A DNA stretch of 64,000 bases. Origin: Acidobacteriota bacterium (GTDB lineage Bacteria > Acidobacteriota > Blastocatellia > Pyrinomonadales > Pyrinomonadaceae). The DNA is taken from the NCBI GenBank assembly GCA_016716435.1, contig JADJWI010000004.1, forward strand, positions 62,001 to 126,000, given 5' to 3'. Below, one piece after another: positions 28,424-37,643 of this stretch. Numbering within the stretch: the stretch's first letter is position 1; every line of letters begins with the position of its first letter. Under the pieces are notes generated by a model that saw nothing but the letters and a program-made list of their open reading frames with translations, did no database searches and was not told the origin of the DNA. A program made the translations under genes and the position numbers.

Positions 28424-28670
28424 CGAAATAAAAATTGATTCTCGCGAAACAAAACCCCATCACCTTACTTAGGATTACCTTTCCTCAATCGCTGTACCAA
28501 TAAACCGTTGCGTTTTCGCTCGCACCGCGACCTCTATTCGCGGCGACGCCGATAAATCGGCTCCAACGCTACCCGCTCCCGCTTGCCTAAGTCCAGGACT
28601 AGCAGCTCTCCGCTTTACCTCGCGTGCGATAGTTATATGGTAAGGCTTTGTGCCTCCTGCGCGTCTTCAC

Positions 28671-29576
28671 ATGGCCTTAGCAACTACTCTTTCTGATTCT
28701 ACTTTCACGGGGCTGCCGCTTCTGCATAAGGGCAAGGTCCGCGATGTTTACGACGCCGGCGACGACATGCTCCTGCTTGTTGCGACCGACCGCCTTTCGG
28801 CATTCGACTGCGTGCTGCCGACGCCGATCAAGTATAAGGGTGCGGTCCTGACCGCTCTTTCGTCCTTCTGGTTTGAGCGGCTCAAGCACATCGTCCCGAA
28901 CCATCTGATCACCGCCGAGCTCGACGAAATGCCCGAGGACATCCGCAACCACGAGGTGCTCCGTGGCCGCTCGATGCTCGTCCGTCGGACGAAGGTCTTT
29001 CCGGTCGAGTGCGTCGTTCGCGGCTACCTTGAAGGCTCGGGCTGGAAGGACTACCTGGTCGATGGAACCGTCTGCGGCCGCAAGCTTCCACCCGGCCTTA
29101 AGCATTGTGACAAACTCCTCTCGCCGATCTTTACTCCGGCTACCAAGGCCGCGACCGGCCACGACGAGAACATCACGCAGGTCGAGTTCATGCAGGCCGT
29201 TGGGCACGACACCGCCGCCGAGTTGAAGTCGATCTCGAAACAGCTTTACACCGAAGCGAGCGAGTACGCCCTCGGCCGCGGCATCATCATCGCCGATACC
29301 AAGTTCGAATTTGGCGAAGACAAGGACGGAAACATACTCCTAATCGACGAAGTTCTGACACCGGATTCCTCCCGATTTTGGGATGCCGCCAAATATGAAT
29401 CCGGCCACAAGCAGCCCTCGTTTGACAAACAGTTCGTTCGCGAATATCTTGAAACCCTCGATTGGAACAAACAGCCCCCCGCACCGCCGCTTCCCTTTGA
29501 AGTGGCCGAGGCTACGTCCGAACGATACCTGAAGGCATACGAACTCTTGACCGGCGAGAAGCTCAAGGTCGATTGA
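28671..29576 (+). CDS. purC: Phosphoribosylaminoimidazole-succinocarboxamide synthase
   Basis: The 301-residue SAICAR synthetase has the classic N-terminal GKVRDVYD, ATDRLSAFD, PVECVVRGYLEGSGWKDY and the C-terminal IIIADTKFEFGEDK and IDEVLTPDSSRFW. It ligates aspartate to CAIR in purine synthesis. I chose the ATG at 28671 because it opens just before the conserved region; a GTG at 28650 is in frame. purS, purQ and purB lie 20 kb away, so the purine genes are scattered. Confidence 0.95.
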   Translation: MALATTLSDSTFTGLPLLHKGKVRDVYDAGDDMLLLVATDRLSAFDCVLPTPIKYKGAVLTALSSFWFERLKHIVPNHLITAELDEMPEDIRNHEVLRGRSMLVRRTKVFPVECVVRGYLEGSGWKDYLVDGTVCGRKLPPGLKHCDKLLSPIFTPATKAATGHDENITQVEFMQAVGHDTAAELKSISKQLYTEASEYALGRGIIIADTKFEFGEDKDGNILLIDEVLTPDSSRFWDAAKYESGHKQPSFDKQFVREYLETLDWNKQPPAPPLPFEVAEATSERYLKAYELLTGEKLKVD

Positions 29577-29616
29577 TCTCGTACCGCCTGCCTCTATCAC
29601 GAACGTGCGCGCATTA

Positions 29617-29889
29617 ATGGAAAACCTGATCGACGAATTGCTCGACGGCCGCATTCTGCTCAATGAAGCGGTCGCCGAGTTCGAGAAGATCTATATCGAA
29701 AAAGCGCTCGTGCGAAACGACGAGCACCTCTCGAACACCGCCGAGGCTCTCGGCATCCACCGCAACACGCTTTCGAAGCGCGTCGCCGAATACAAGGCCG
29801 CGCCGAAGCCAAAACCGCTCAAAGCAAAAACAAAAAAGCCCCGCTGCAAAACGCCCGCGAAGCCCGTTCCAAAAACAAGAATAAGCTAG
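29617..29889 (+). CDS. Small Fis-type helix-turn-helix protein with basic tail
   Basis: About 90 residues. The core LLNEAVAEFEKIYIEKALVRN...LSNTAEALGIHRNTLSKRVAEY matches the Fis/NtrC C-terminal helix-turn-helix. It is followed by a Lys/Pro-rich tail of about 25 residues (PKPKPLKAKTKKP). No receiver or AAA domain is attached. It probably binds DNA as a dimer; the lysine tail could bind DNA without specificity. A GTG at 29605 is an alternative start. Confidence 0.8.
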   Translation: MENLIDELLDGRILLNEAVAEFEKIYIEKALVRNDEHLSNTAEALGIHRNTLSKRVAEYKAAPKPKPLKAKTKKPRCKTPAKPVPKTRIS

Positions 29890-29982
29890 GCTCAGGTCTC
29901 TGCGAAAGCGGTCGTGAGCCGATCTATTGAGATGTTCCGCGTAATTGATCGGAATTGATTCTTTTGTCTTGGAGAGCTTTTT

Positions 29983-30536
29983 ATGCCCGAACCAATTGCT
30001 ATAGAAAACCTAATGTTCTACGATCCGGACCTCGAAAGTTACGCCGCCGCCTTTCGGGCGGAGCACGGTTCAAGAGGTAAGACCCACTCGGTCGCCACGA
30101 CAACTGACCTCATCGACGCCGTGAAGCAATACACAAAGGTGCGTTACCTTGAGGTTGTGATGCATGGTTCGCCCGGAATGATCTGGTTCAAGACCGGCGG
30201 CCAGATGGTGCCCGTTATCTCGGCGTAATAATCAATGATTCGAAGATGCTTTCGATAAATGCTCGTATACTATTCCTCGGATGCAACATCGCAGACGGTC
30301 CCGCCGGAGACACTTTTCTTGTTGAGATCGGGAAGGCGATGTTCCCGGGAACCGGTGGCACGGTCGGCGGGACCAACTCGATAAACGTGGTCATCGGCGG
30401 CACGACCACAAGGATGAATCCCTTGCGCTTCTTCGACACCAAATTGAAAGTTCGGCGATTCGATGCGGATGGGAAAATGATTGCCGGAGAGGACGTGGGC
30501 TATTGGGGCGATCGGACAACAGTAAATGTTCGTTGA
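29983..30536 (+). CDS. DUF4347-like small protein, split by a one-base deletion
   Basis: The first frame (29983-30228) holds LMFYDPDLESYAAAF and LEVVMHGSPGMIWF. The second (30246-30536) holds ARILFLGCNIADGPAGDTFL. Restoring one C in the CCC at 30211-30213 joins them as ...MVPRYLGVIINDSK..., about 184 residues. The order of an HG..G motif and an LxGCNxAxGxxG motif resembles DUF4347, usually the N-terminal domain of giant surface proteins. Here it stands alone without a signal peptide. Function is unknown. Confidence 0.65.
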
Positions 30537-30550
30537 TCGCTATTTGCCAT

Positions 30551-31436
30551 CTAGGCTCTCGTTTCGAGAACCTCCAGCTTATCGCCAACCCTGATCACAA
30601 CCCCCGGGTTCTCGGGGATTAGATTCTCACCAAAGAGGACGTAGTTGGGTTCCATACCAAGCTCTTCTAGCTTGTCGGGAAAAACGTCCTTCGCCATCCG
30701 GAAGCTTGCCAGGGTCCGGAGCGGTTCCTTGCCGGCAAATTCACCGCGGTCGGGGTCGACCGTCGTGATCGCACACCGGGCACAGGGTTTCACCACGCGG
30801 AAAATGGCCTCGCCAACCCTGATCCTCGCCCAGCTATCTTCTTCAAACGGCTCGGTGCCGCTAACGACAAGGTTCGGCCGGAATCGCCGCATCTCGAGCG
30901 GAACGCGGTCGGCCTCGTTCGTACTATTCGCCGCGATCCGCCGGTTCAGCTCCGCAAGCGAACCCTCGCCGATCAGCAGCAACGGATAACCGTCCGCAAA
31001 GCTGACCAGATCATCCCCGCGATCAAACCGCTCGCTGACGTGCCGCTCCGTGGATTCGGGCATCAAAACAAGCTGACAGTTCCGCCCGAGCACCTCACTG
31101 AACCACTCATTCACTTGCGTCGGATAAACCAAAGCACGACATTCAGAATTCCATATTTGCACCGACATGGACTTCACAGTGTCCTTCTTGGTTCCATCAG
31201 CGACGAACAAAGGCTCTGTTTCCGGCGCGCCAACGACTATTCCGGTGTCACTAACATCTACCGAAATCAGCCATTTTTGGCACTTCCCGCTGCGTCAGGA
31301 ACATCCCCTCGCGGTCCGTCAGCATCCACCGCCGGTCATGTCGCAACCCGCGTTTCTCAACCAACGCCTCGGAAAGTGCGTTCCCGCGAAGCGATTTGAT
31401 CGGATAAATGTTTATCTTGGAAATTTTCATTGCCAC
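30551..31436 (-). CDS. MOSC-domain protein (YcbX-like), frameshifted in a T-run
   Basis: The N-terminal part (MKISKINIYPIKSLRG, LRHDRRWMLTD, FLTQREVPK) is the MOSC N-terminal beta-barrel. The second frame carries the MOSC domain with PCARCAITTVDPDRGE and a C-terminal barrel strand. An extra base in the five-T run at 31274-31278 breaks the frame; removal gives VPKWLISVDVSDTG and 294 residues. The Cys in PCARC is the proposed molybdenum-cofactor sulfur ligand. Relatives reduce N-hydroxylated compounds. Probably a sequencing error, not a real pseudogene. Confidence 0.85.
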
Positions 31437-31506
31437 ACTACCTATTGCGTTGTTCTTTTGAAAAAACTATCTACTCGCTGCAGACTTAAGGATTTTCGGC
31501 ATAAAT

Positions 31507-31818
31507 CTATTTACCCAACCGAGAAAACAAAGAAATTGCCCAAAGCGGGCCAAACAGAATGAAATAAAGTGCAAACCCTGCGAGCAAGATCGCTACGATT
31601 CCTTGCCAACATCGAAAAGAAACAACTCCCAATACAATTGCCGCAAGTGCGCCGAAAAAGGACGTAGTTGCAAGCACCTGCGCGAAATTCGCGTTTTGGA
31701 ATACAAACACCGTCTTCAGATAAAGCACGAGGAGAACAGAAAAGCTCGCTAGGCCCAAAGCAGTCGATCCAATTCGATACCGTATGTTCTCGGTTTTATT
31801 TGATAGCCGCACACTCAT
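31507..31818 (-). CDS. Small integral membrane protein
   Basis: The 103-residue protein has three hydrophobic segments, about residues 16-37, 45-67 and 70-96. No known motif is seen. It is transcribed away from groES; its start is 38 bases from the groES -35 element. Function unknown. Confidence 0.6.
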   Translation of the reverse strand: MSVRLSNKTENIRYRIGSTALGLASFSVLLVLYLKTVFVFQNANFAQVLATTSFFGALAAIVLGVVSFRCWQGIVAILLAGFALYFILFGPLWAISLFSRLGK

Positions 31819-31855
31819 ATTTTCTTACATCAGCATTAAGTTCGAAAGTTACCTC

Positions 31856-31884
31856 TTGACAAGTTTAACCGCGTTTTGTAAATT
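31856..31884 (+). promoter_or_regulatory. Sigma-70-type promoter of groES-groL
   Basis: TTGACA at 31856-31861 and TAAATT at 31879-31884 are separated by 17 bp. The -10 box runs into the CIRCE operator, the usual arrangement for HrcA repression. Confidence 0.75.
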
Positions 31885-31909
31885 AGCACTCACGGATACC
31901 GAGTGCTAA
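31883..31909 (+). promoter_or_regulatory. CIRCE operator (HrcA site)
   Basis: TTAGCACTC, nine bases, then GAGTGCTAA: a perfect match to the CIRCE consensus. HrcA should repress groES-groL here and release it on heat shock. hrcA is not in the window. Confidence 0.97.
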
Positions 31910-31981
31910 AGACCATCTCTCTGGCCTGGGGTCCAAGTCATTTTAATACCAATAGGTACATTTCAAAAGGAGTACACGATT

Positions 31982-32299
31982 ATGGCAACAACCATCAAAC
32001 CACTTCATGACCGCGTGATATTGCGTCGGATAGAAGACAACGTTAACCAGACGGCAGGCGGGCTCTTCATCCCGGACTCTGCTAAAGAAAAGCCGCAGGA
32101 AGGCGAGGTCATCGCCGCCGGCGAAGGCAAATATAAAGAGGACGGAACACGTCAGCAGCTTGATGTTAAAGCAGGTGACCGCGTTCTTTTCGGCAAGTAC
32201 AGCGGCAGCGAGATCAAGCTCGATGGCGAGGAATTCCTCATCATGCGCGAAGACGAGATCCTCGGCATCATTTCAAGGGCCGGCGAAGCCGCTAAATAG
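31982..32299 (+). CDS. groES: Co-chaperonin GroES
   Basis: The 105-residue protein has PLHDRVILRRIE, the mobile loop (NVNQTAGGLFIPDSAKEKPQEG), GDRVLFGKYSGSEIKLDGEEFLIMREDEILGII. It caps the GroEL folding chamber in the cytoplasm. An AAAAGGAG ribosome site lies upstream of the ATG. It forms an operon with groL under CIRCE control. Confidence 0.98.
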   Translation: MATTIKPLHDRVILRRIEDNVNQTAGGLFIPDSAKEKPQEGEVIAAGEGKYKEDGTRQQLDVKAGDRVLFGKYSGSEIKLDGEEFLIMREDEILGIISRAGEAAK

Positions 32300-32321
32300 T
32301 TGCGAGAGTTACAGAGTTACG

Positions 32322-32388
32322 GAGTTGCAGAGGTAAGACTCTGAGTTCCGACAACTCTGCAACTCAATAACACGACAACTCTGCAACT
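32322..32388. repeat. Inverted GAGTTGCAGAG repeats between groES and groL
   Basis: GAGTTGCAGAG at 32322-32332 is inverted as CTCTGCAACTC at 32355-32365, and CTCTGCAACT recurs at 32379-32388. They can form a stem in the groES-groL mRNA just before the groL ribosome site and might adjust the relative output or mRNA stability. Confidence 0.75.
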
Positions 32389-32417
32389 TTTTTCGACGAA
32401 GGAGAAATTAAAAGATC

Positions 32418-34061
32418 ATGGCAAAACAAGTAGTTCACGGAGAAGAATCACGTTCCGCTATCCTGCGCGGTGTTAACCAGCTTGCGGATGCGGTTAAGGT
32501 GACGCTCGGCCCGAAAGGCCGCAACGTCGTCATCGACAAGAAGTTCGGTTCGCCGACCATCACCAAGGACGGCGTAACCGTCGCAAAAGAGATCGAGCTG
32601 AAAGATACGCTCGAGAACATGGGTGCACAGATGGTCCGCGAAGTCGCGAGCAAGACCTCGGACGTCGCCGGAGACGGCACGACGACCGCTACGGTCCTCG
32701 CACAGGCTATCTTTAAGGAAGGCGTCCGCACGGTCGCCGCGGGTGCAAACCCGATGGCCCTCAAGCGCGGCATCGACAAGGCAGTCGCAGAGGTCGTTAC
32801 TGAGGTCAGCCGCCTCGCAAAGCCGGTTTCGGGCGACATGATCGCACAGGTCGGCACCGTTTCGGCCAATGGCGACAAGACGATCGGCACCATCATCGCC
32901 GAGGCAATGGACAAGGTCGGCAAAGACGGCGTCATCACGGTCGAGGAATCGAAGACGATGGACACCGCTCTCGAAGTTGTCGAAGGTATGCAGTTTGACC
33001 GCGGCTACCTCTCGCCGTATTTCGTTACCGACCCGGACCGCATGGAAGCAGCTCTTGACGAGCCGATGATCCTCATCAACGAAAAGAAGATCTCGAACAT
33101 GCGCGACCTTCTGCCGATCCTCGAACAGGTCGCCAAGATGGGCCGTCCGCTGCTCATCATCGCTGAAGACGTCGAGGGCGAAGCCCTTGCTACGCTCGTC
33201 GTCAACAAGCTCCGCGGCACGCTCAACGTCGCAGCCGTTAAGGCACCGGGCTTCGGCGACCGCCGCAAGGCAATGCTTGAAGACATCGCCATCCTGACGG
33301 GCGGCAAGGTCATCTCGGAAGACCTCGGCATCAAGCTTGAGTCGATCACCCTTGAAGACCTCGGCAAGGCCAAGAAGATCACCATCGACAAGGAAAACAC
33401 GACCATCGTTGAAGGCGGCGGCTCGGCCGAAGCTATCGATGGCCGAGTCAAGACCATCCGCACGCAGATCGACGAGACCTCGTCGGACTACGACCGCGAA
33501 AAGCTCCAGGAGCGTCTCGCTAAGCTCGTCGGCGGCGTCGCCGTCATCAAGGTCGGAGCGGCTACCGAAACCGAGATGAAGGAAAAGAAGGCCCGCGTTG
33601 AGGATGCAATGCACGCAACCCGTGCTGCGGTCGAAGAAGGCATCGTTGCCGGCGGCGGCGTTGCACTCGTTCGTGCCGGAAAGGTCCTTGAGAACTTCCA
33701 CGCCGATGAGAACGACCAGGACGAGCGTATCGGTGTTAACATCGTTCGCCGTGCACTCGAAGAGCCGCTTCGCCAGATCGCGCAGAACGCCGGTAAAGAA
33801 GGCGCTGTGGTCGTCGAAAAGGTCATCTCGGGTGATGATTCGTACGGCTTTAACGCCGCGACCGAGAAGTACGAAGACCTCGTCGCAGCCGGCGTCATCG
33901 ACCCCGCAAAGGTCACCCGCTCGGCCCTGCAGAACGCGGCCTCGATCGCCGGCCTGATGCTCACCACCGAAGCCATGATCGCTGACGTCCAGGACGAAAA
34001 GTCCGACGGCGGAATGGGCGGAATGGGCGGCGGAATGGGCGGCATGGGCATGGGAATGTAA
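32418..34061 (+). CDS. groL: Chaperonin GroEL
   Basis: The 547-residue protein has the ATP site motifs VTLGPKGRNVVIDK and GDGTTTATVLAQAI, the apical GFGDRRKAML segment, AAVEEGIVAGGGVAL, and the flexible GGM-rich C-terminal tail. It folds proteins with GroES. A GAAGGAG ribosome site lies upstream, about 11 bases from the ATG. Confidence 0.99.
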   Translation: MAKQVVHGEESRSAILRGVNQLADAVKVTLGPKGRNVVIDKKFGSPTITKDGVTVAKEIELKDTLENMGAQMVREVASKTSDVAGDGTTTATVLAQAIFKEGVRTVAAGANPMALKRGIDKAVAEVVTEVSRLAKPVSGDMIAQVGTVSANGDKTIGTIIAEAMDKVGKDGVITVEESKTMDTALEVVEGMQFDRGYLSPYFVTDPDRMEAALDEPMILINEKKISNMRDLLPILEQVAKMGRPLLIIAEDVEGEALATLVVNKLRGTLNVAAVKAPGFGDRRKAMLEDIAILTGGKVISEDLGIKLESITLEDLGKAKKITIDKENTTIVEGGGSAEAIDGRVKTIRTQIDETSSDYDREKLQERLAKLVGGVAVIKVGAATETEMKEKKARVEDAMHATRAAVEEGIVAGGGVALVRAGKVLENFHADENDQDERIGVNIVRRALEEPLRQIAQNAGKEGAVVVEKVISGDDSYGFNAATEKYEDLVAAGVIDPAKVTRSALQNAASIAGLMLTTEAMIADVQDEKSDGGMGGMGGGMGGMGMGM

Positions 34062-34073
34062 TCCGCTCCCGCA

Positions 34074-34124
34074 CCCCTCCTTACGAAGGAGGGGTGTCAC
34101 CGCTTCGGTGACGGGGTGGTTCTC
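34074..34124. repeat. Palindromic REP-like element, copy 2, behind groL
   Basis: This copy matches 17221-17273 through the 21-bp first palindrome. It differs in the second hairpin (TCACCG/CGGTGA) and matches again in GACGGGGTGGTTCTC. It begins 12 bases after the groL stop, where such elements often protect mRNA ends. Confidence 0.9.
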
Positions 34125-34174
34125 TTTTCCGCCAAGAACCGGAAGCAATAGCGACCGGGTAGTATTACCAAAAG

Positions 34175-34199
34175 GCCTCGGCATCCGCCGGGGCTTTTT
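34175..34199 (+). terminator. Rho-independent terminator of groES-groL
   Basis: GCCTCGGC (34175-34182) pairs with GCCGGGGC (34187-34194) with one U-G pair and a 4-base loop, followed by TTTTT. Confidence 0.8.
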
Positions 34200-34233
34200 C
34201 TTCTACATTTTCGCGCCTCGCAGCGAACATGTT

Positions 34234-34563
34234 ATGTTGTCGGCGATGAGTCGTATGAAAATAGCTGACCATGAAGGCCATGTTTGGACGGCTGTTCTGC
34301 ACGGTCCAGATTTTGTAGAGAATGGGCCCGTAAACCGGACTCTTGAACGAAGTTGTCTCCTTCGCCTGAATGACACTGAAGTTCGGTTCTTTTTGGGCGC
34401 TCCGCATAACGCAACTCGTGTAAGCTTCGAACACGATGACCAGTGGTGGATGATCACGCACGGAGCGAACGGCAACGATCGTAACCCCTATGAAGTGATA
34501 GAGAGTTTAATACAGACACTTTCGCTGGCCGCGGAATACATTGACGGTCCTACGAAAACATAA
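34234..34563 (+). CDS. Hypothetical protein, about 109 residues
   Basis: ATGs at 34234, 34246 and 34255 are all possible starts; the frame upstream overlaps the groL terminator and is unlikely to be coding. The protein has an alternating hydrophobic pattern (GHVWTAVLHG, RLNDTEVRFFLGAP, WWMITHGANG) suggesting a small beta-rich fold. No known motif. Not clearly part of an operon. Confidence 0.5.
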   Translation: MLSAMSRMKIADHEGHVWTAVLHGPDFVENGPVNRTLERSCLLRLNDTEVRFFLGAPHNATRVSFEHDDQWWMITHGANGNDRNPYEVIESLIQTLSLAAEYIDGPTKT

Positions 34564-34758
34564 AGGCCCCAGCAAATCGCCGGGCCGTTTCAGTTGAAAT
34601 TTGCACATTCTATGGTAATCTCTCGGCTAGAATTTAATTGGGCGAGCCCCACAGCTTGCAAAGAACTGCCGTTTAGTTCGCACGTAAAGACGCTAGCACC
34701 GGGCAAGGCCTTTGCTTTTATGTAGGCGAATGCCAAAGGGGAACGGGCGACGAATACG

Positions 34759-35822
34759 ATGTTTTTCAGAAAAGAGTTTACCTTGGATTTAGATCTCCTC
34801 GAGGTTGATGAACGCAAATCGACGACATTCTCGTTCGAGGATGAGGGTATTATTCGCGTTGAAATACGGCGTCCAACAAGCGAAGACGAAAGAATTGGAT
34901 ACACGAAAAATCAACTCTTTTGTACGGCAATACTCGAAACCGCAACGGATAAAGAAATAGCGGTAGGTTTTGAACACCTCGCCAGAAACAAGATGCCTAA
35001 TGGCCATCTAGCCGACGAAACGCGTGGAGGCTCGGTCGTTGACTACATTGATGATGACGGGAATATCAAAGAGAATTACATCGTCAATGTAGAATTGTTG
35101 CCGAAGAACTTTCAAGAGTTCCAATCGAAAATAGGTAGCAAATTGTCTGACTACGTCAGACGAGTCGCCAAGGTTTTGCGTTGGCGAGGTAACCGTAAGG
35201 GCCATCATAATCCCATTCAGAGTTCACGCGGTTTTTTTTGGTCGTTCGATAAAACCGATTGGAGGCGGATGCCAAATGATGCCCACGTCCGAATATCATT
35301 TGACATGATTCCGCAGCTTGACGAGCGCCTTTACTTTGATATCGAGACGATGGTTGCGGCGGGTATTGACGAGCCACTGGCTCATACTATTCTTAGGGAA
35401 GCATCAAATCAGATCGATAAGAACCCTCGTAGCTCTCTAGTTTTGGGAATTGTGGCTGTCGAAGTCGGATTCAAACAACTGGTAGGAACTCTCGTGCCAG
35501 GAGCACAATGGCTTGTTGAAAATGTACCCTCACCACCGCTCACGAAAATGTTGACGAAGTACCTTCCTCAACTACCCGCAAAGCGACAATTTGCTTGTGG
35601 CGTCCTAGCCCGCCACGGTCAATAATCAAGTCGCTTGAAGAAGGCATAGAACAACGAAATAAAACGATACACGTGGGATCACCCCCACCTAATTCGCGTG
35701 ACTTGGAGGAGTTGCTCTTTTCCACACGAGATGTTTTGTATCTGTTTGATTTTTACTCCGGAGAGGAGTGGGCATTGGAACGTATTCGAGATGCAACATT
35801 GGCTGAACTAAGTGGATCCTGA
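34759..35822 (+). CDS. Hypothetical protein with RNxxxH C-terminal motif, frameshifted near 35605
   Basis: The first frame (34759-35625) has an N-terminal beta-rich part and a helical region (ETMVAAGIDEPLAHTILREASNQID, SLVLGIVAVEVGFKQLV). It then stops. The other frame continues with IIKSLEEGIEQRNKTIHVG...TRDVLYLFDFYSGEEWA, a typical ending of uncharacterised proteins with an RNxxxH motif. One missing base near 35600-35610 would join them into about 354 residues. AT content is higher than in neighbours, which may mean recent transfer. Function unknown. Confidence 0.6.
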
Positions 35823-35910
35823 ATAAGAAAGAGAAACATGAGCAACGAAATTTTCCCACAGCCGGAAAGCGAGGTGGAAGGCTTTCAATCGTGCTAAGCT
35901 TATATGCCAT

Positions 35911-36273
35911 ATGAAAAGGTTTTCACTGATTACCGTCGTGGTTCTTGCTTTCGCGCACTGCTTGTTCGCACAGCAGCGAGATGCGACTTCGCAGAAGTGG
36001 ACGATAACGGATCTGGTCGCGCTTCAAAAAGTGGAGTCAGACGCGCTTCGAAGTAAGCAGGAGTCTGAGTTCCGACTTCTGCTCGACGCGCAAAAATCAC
36101 AAATGGAGTATATGCTTGACGGTCGCGGCGCGAACGCAACCGATCTTTCGAAACTCTTTGCGAATGAAAGAGCGGCCGTCCAAAAGCAATACTCTGAGGA
36201 GCGCTCAAAGCTCGCTGAGTTGCAAAAGTCTGAGAGAGCCGAATTACTAGCACCAATCCCGAAGGCGCCGTAA
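35911..36273 (+). CDS. Exported small coiled-coil protein
   Basis: The 120-residue protein has a signal peptide (ending LFAQQ) and a long charged helix (LQKVESDALRSKQESEFRLLLDAQKSQMEYML...ANERAAVQKQYSEERSKLAELQKSERAEL-type heptads). No enzyme motif. It is probably periplasmic. The helix-turn-helix gene starts 13 bases after its stop. Confidence 0.65.
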   Translation: MKRFSLITVVVLAFAHCLFAQQRDATSQKWTITDLVALQKVESDALRSKQESEFRLLLDAQKSQMEYMLDGRGANATDLSKLFANERAAVQKQYSEERSKLAELQKSERAELLAPIPKAP

Positions 36274-36286
36274 CTTGAGAGCGCTT

Positions 36287-36607
36287 ATGGCGAAAAAGGC
36301 TGAGACGAACAACGATTTTTTTGAAGAGATTAAAGCGGGATTGTCGGCGGCGATCGAGCATGCCGAAGGCAAACGCAAGGACCTTCGCACGACTACGCTT
36401 CCGCGTCCGCCGAAAGAAATGTCTGCCGGTGAGATCGTGAAGGTACGCAGCCAGCTCAACGTCTCGCAGGCAGTTTTTGCCCGCTACCTGAACATCTCGA
36501 CCAAGACCGTCCATTCTTGGGAACAAGGCCTCGGAAAGCCCAATGGCGCCAGCCTCAAGCTACTGTCGATCGTAAAAATGAACCCGAAGATCCTGCTAGA
36601 TATGTAA
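36287..36607 (+). CDS. Helix-turn-helix protein of the HigA/XRE antitoxin type
   Basis: The 106-residue protein has LRTTTLPRPPKEMSAGEIVKVRSQLNVSQAVFARYLNISTKTVHSWEQG, the layout of HigA/MqsA-like regulators. No HigB-type toxin lies next to it; the upstream gene encodes an exported helix. So it is an orphan regulator, or its partner was lost. A TTG at 36275 is an alternative start. Confidence 0.75.
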   Translation: MAKKAETNNDFFEEIKAGLSAAIEHAEGKRKDLRTTTLPRPPKEMSAGEIVKVRSQLNVSQAVFARYLNISTKTVHSWEQGLGKPNGASLKLLSIVKMNPKILLDM

Positions 36608-36629
36608 TTCGCTCGGATCGGTCGGCGGT

Positions 36630-37340
36630 TTAATGCACGAGCATGTAGTTCATTTCTTCGTCGCGGATGATCTTATAGCATTTGCAGGCGGCGGCTTCGA
36701 GGGCGGAGCGGTCGGGGATGATGAGGCGGTTCCGGCTGTATCTGATCAGATCTCTGTTCTCAAGTGATGCGAAGGCTCTATCGACCGCTTCTGGCCGCTC
36801 ACCGAGAATGTTTGTAAGGAAATCGTGCGTCACCAAGATCTCGCTGGTCGCGATCCGGTCGCTTGTCATCAAGATCCACCTGACGAGACGTTTCTCGATC
36901 TCATGAAAGCGGTGGCACGCGGACGCCAGCGAGGCCTGCACCATCTCGACATACGAAAAACGCAGAATCATCCGCTGCAAGGTCTCAGAGTTCGAGCATT
37001 CAATTTCAAATTGCTCCGAGGCCATCCTCAACGCGGTGCCTTTCATCTGGGCGACGGCGCGGTACGGGGCCACCTTGCCGCCCGCGATCACCGGCAGGCC
37101 GAGGATGCCTTCGGGGCCAACCAGGCCTATCTCGAGCGCAAACTCCTGTGGCCCGACCGTCAGCAGCGTGGTGACCGTGCTGATCGGAAAATAAACGTGC
37201 TCGATCGTTTCGCCGCGATCGAAGATCTTTTCGCCAAAAGCCAGATCGACCTTTTCTAGTTTTGGAACCAAGCGTTCGAGTTCGTTAGCGGGCAGGGAGG
37301 CAAGTGGTTTATTAGCGGTCGGGGTAATCATTTGATGCAT
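36630..37340 (-). CDS. Crp/Fnr-type regulator A
   Basis: The 236-residue protein has a cyclic-nucleotide-binding-like beta-roll (EKIFDRGETIEHVYFPISTVTTLL) and a C-terminal helix-turn-helix (VTHDFLTNILGERPEAVDRAFASLENRDLI), ending LEAAACKCYKII. The ATG at 37340 has GAGGAG just upstream. A paralogous regulator lies at 39311-40075. Typical cAMP-binding residues are not obvious, so its ligand may differ or be absent. Confidence 0.85.
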   Translation of the reverse strand: MHQMITPTANKPLASLPANELERLVPKLEKVDLAFGEKIFDRGETIEHVYFPISTVTTLLTVGPQEFALEIGLVGPEGILGLPVIAGGKVAPYRAVAQMKGTALRMASEQFEIECSNSETLQRMILRFSYVEMVQASLASACHRFHEIEKRLVRWILMTSDRIATSEILVTHDFLTNILGERPEAVDRAFASLENRDLIRYSRNRLIIPDRSALEAAACKCYKIIRDEEMNYMLVH

Positions 37341-37643
37341 AGATCTCCTCAATTTCGGGCGTGCAACAGATCGAAAACCGTTTCCGCGCGAACAATAGAA
37401 CAACATTGAACGGTAGGAGCGGCCATGTCTGTGCGTTTTCGCACGCTCACGACAACACCCTCCAACGTTGAGCACCGCCGGGGCTTATTTCATTGCGTGC
37501 GAATCTTGACGCACAGTCGGGTCAGGTTGTAGGTGAGACACCAAATCTGGAGAAAGAACCATGGACTGTACTATCAGAACGACCCCAAACAAAGGGTGGA
37601 TCAAACCTTCGCGTTACCTAAAGCGATATGTTCTGCCGCTTGT
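37341..37643. other. Intergenic region between regulator A and a membrane protein gene
   Basis: About 300 bases. It should hold the promoter of regulator A. A 45-codon plus-strand frame starts at 37561 behind GGAGAAAG, but its C-terminal third runs into the opposing gene and it has no recognisable content. Nothing else is seen. Confidence 0.5.

Noticed and set aside
28424..28670. Possible riboswitch or small RNA ahead of purC
   Set aside because: I could fold no purine-riboswitch core or clear terminator in this 247-base spacer, and see only a TATAT-like box near its end.
32448..34184. 578-codon frame antisense to groL
   Set aside because: It is a shadow caused by the codon bias of groL; no promoter, ribosome site or motif supports it.
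36287..36607. Toxin-antitoxin pair with the upstream gene at 35911
   Set aside because: The upstream product has a signal peptide and coiled-coil character, unlike HigB/RelE toxins. So only an orphan HigA-like regulator is claimed.
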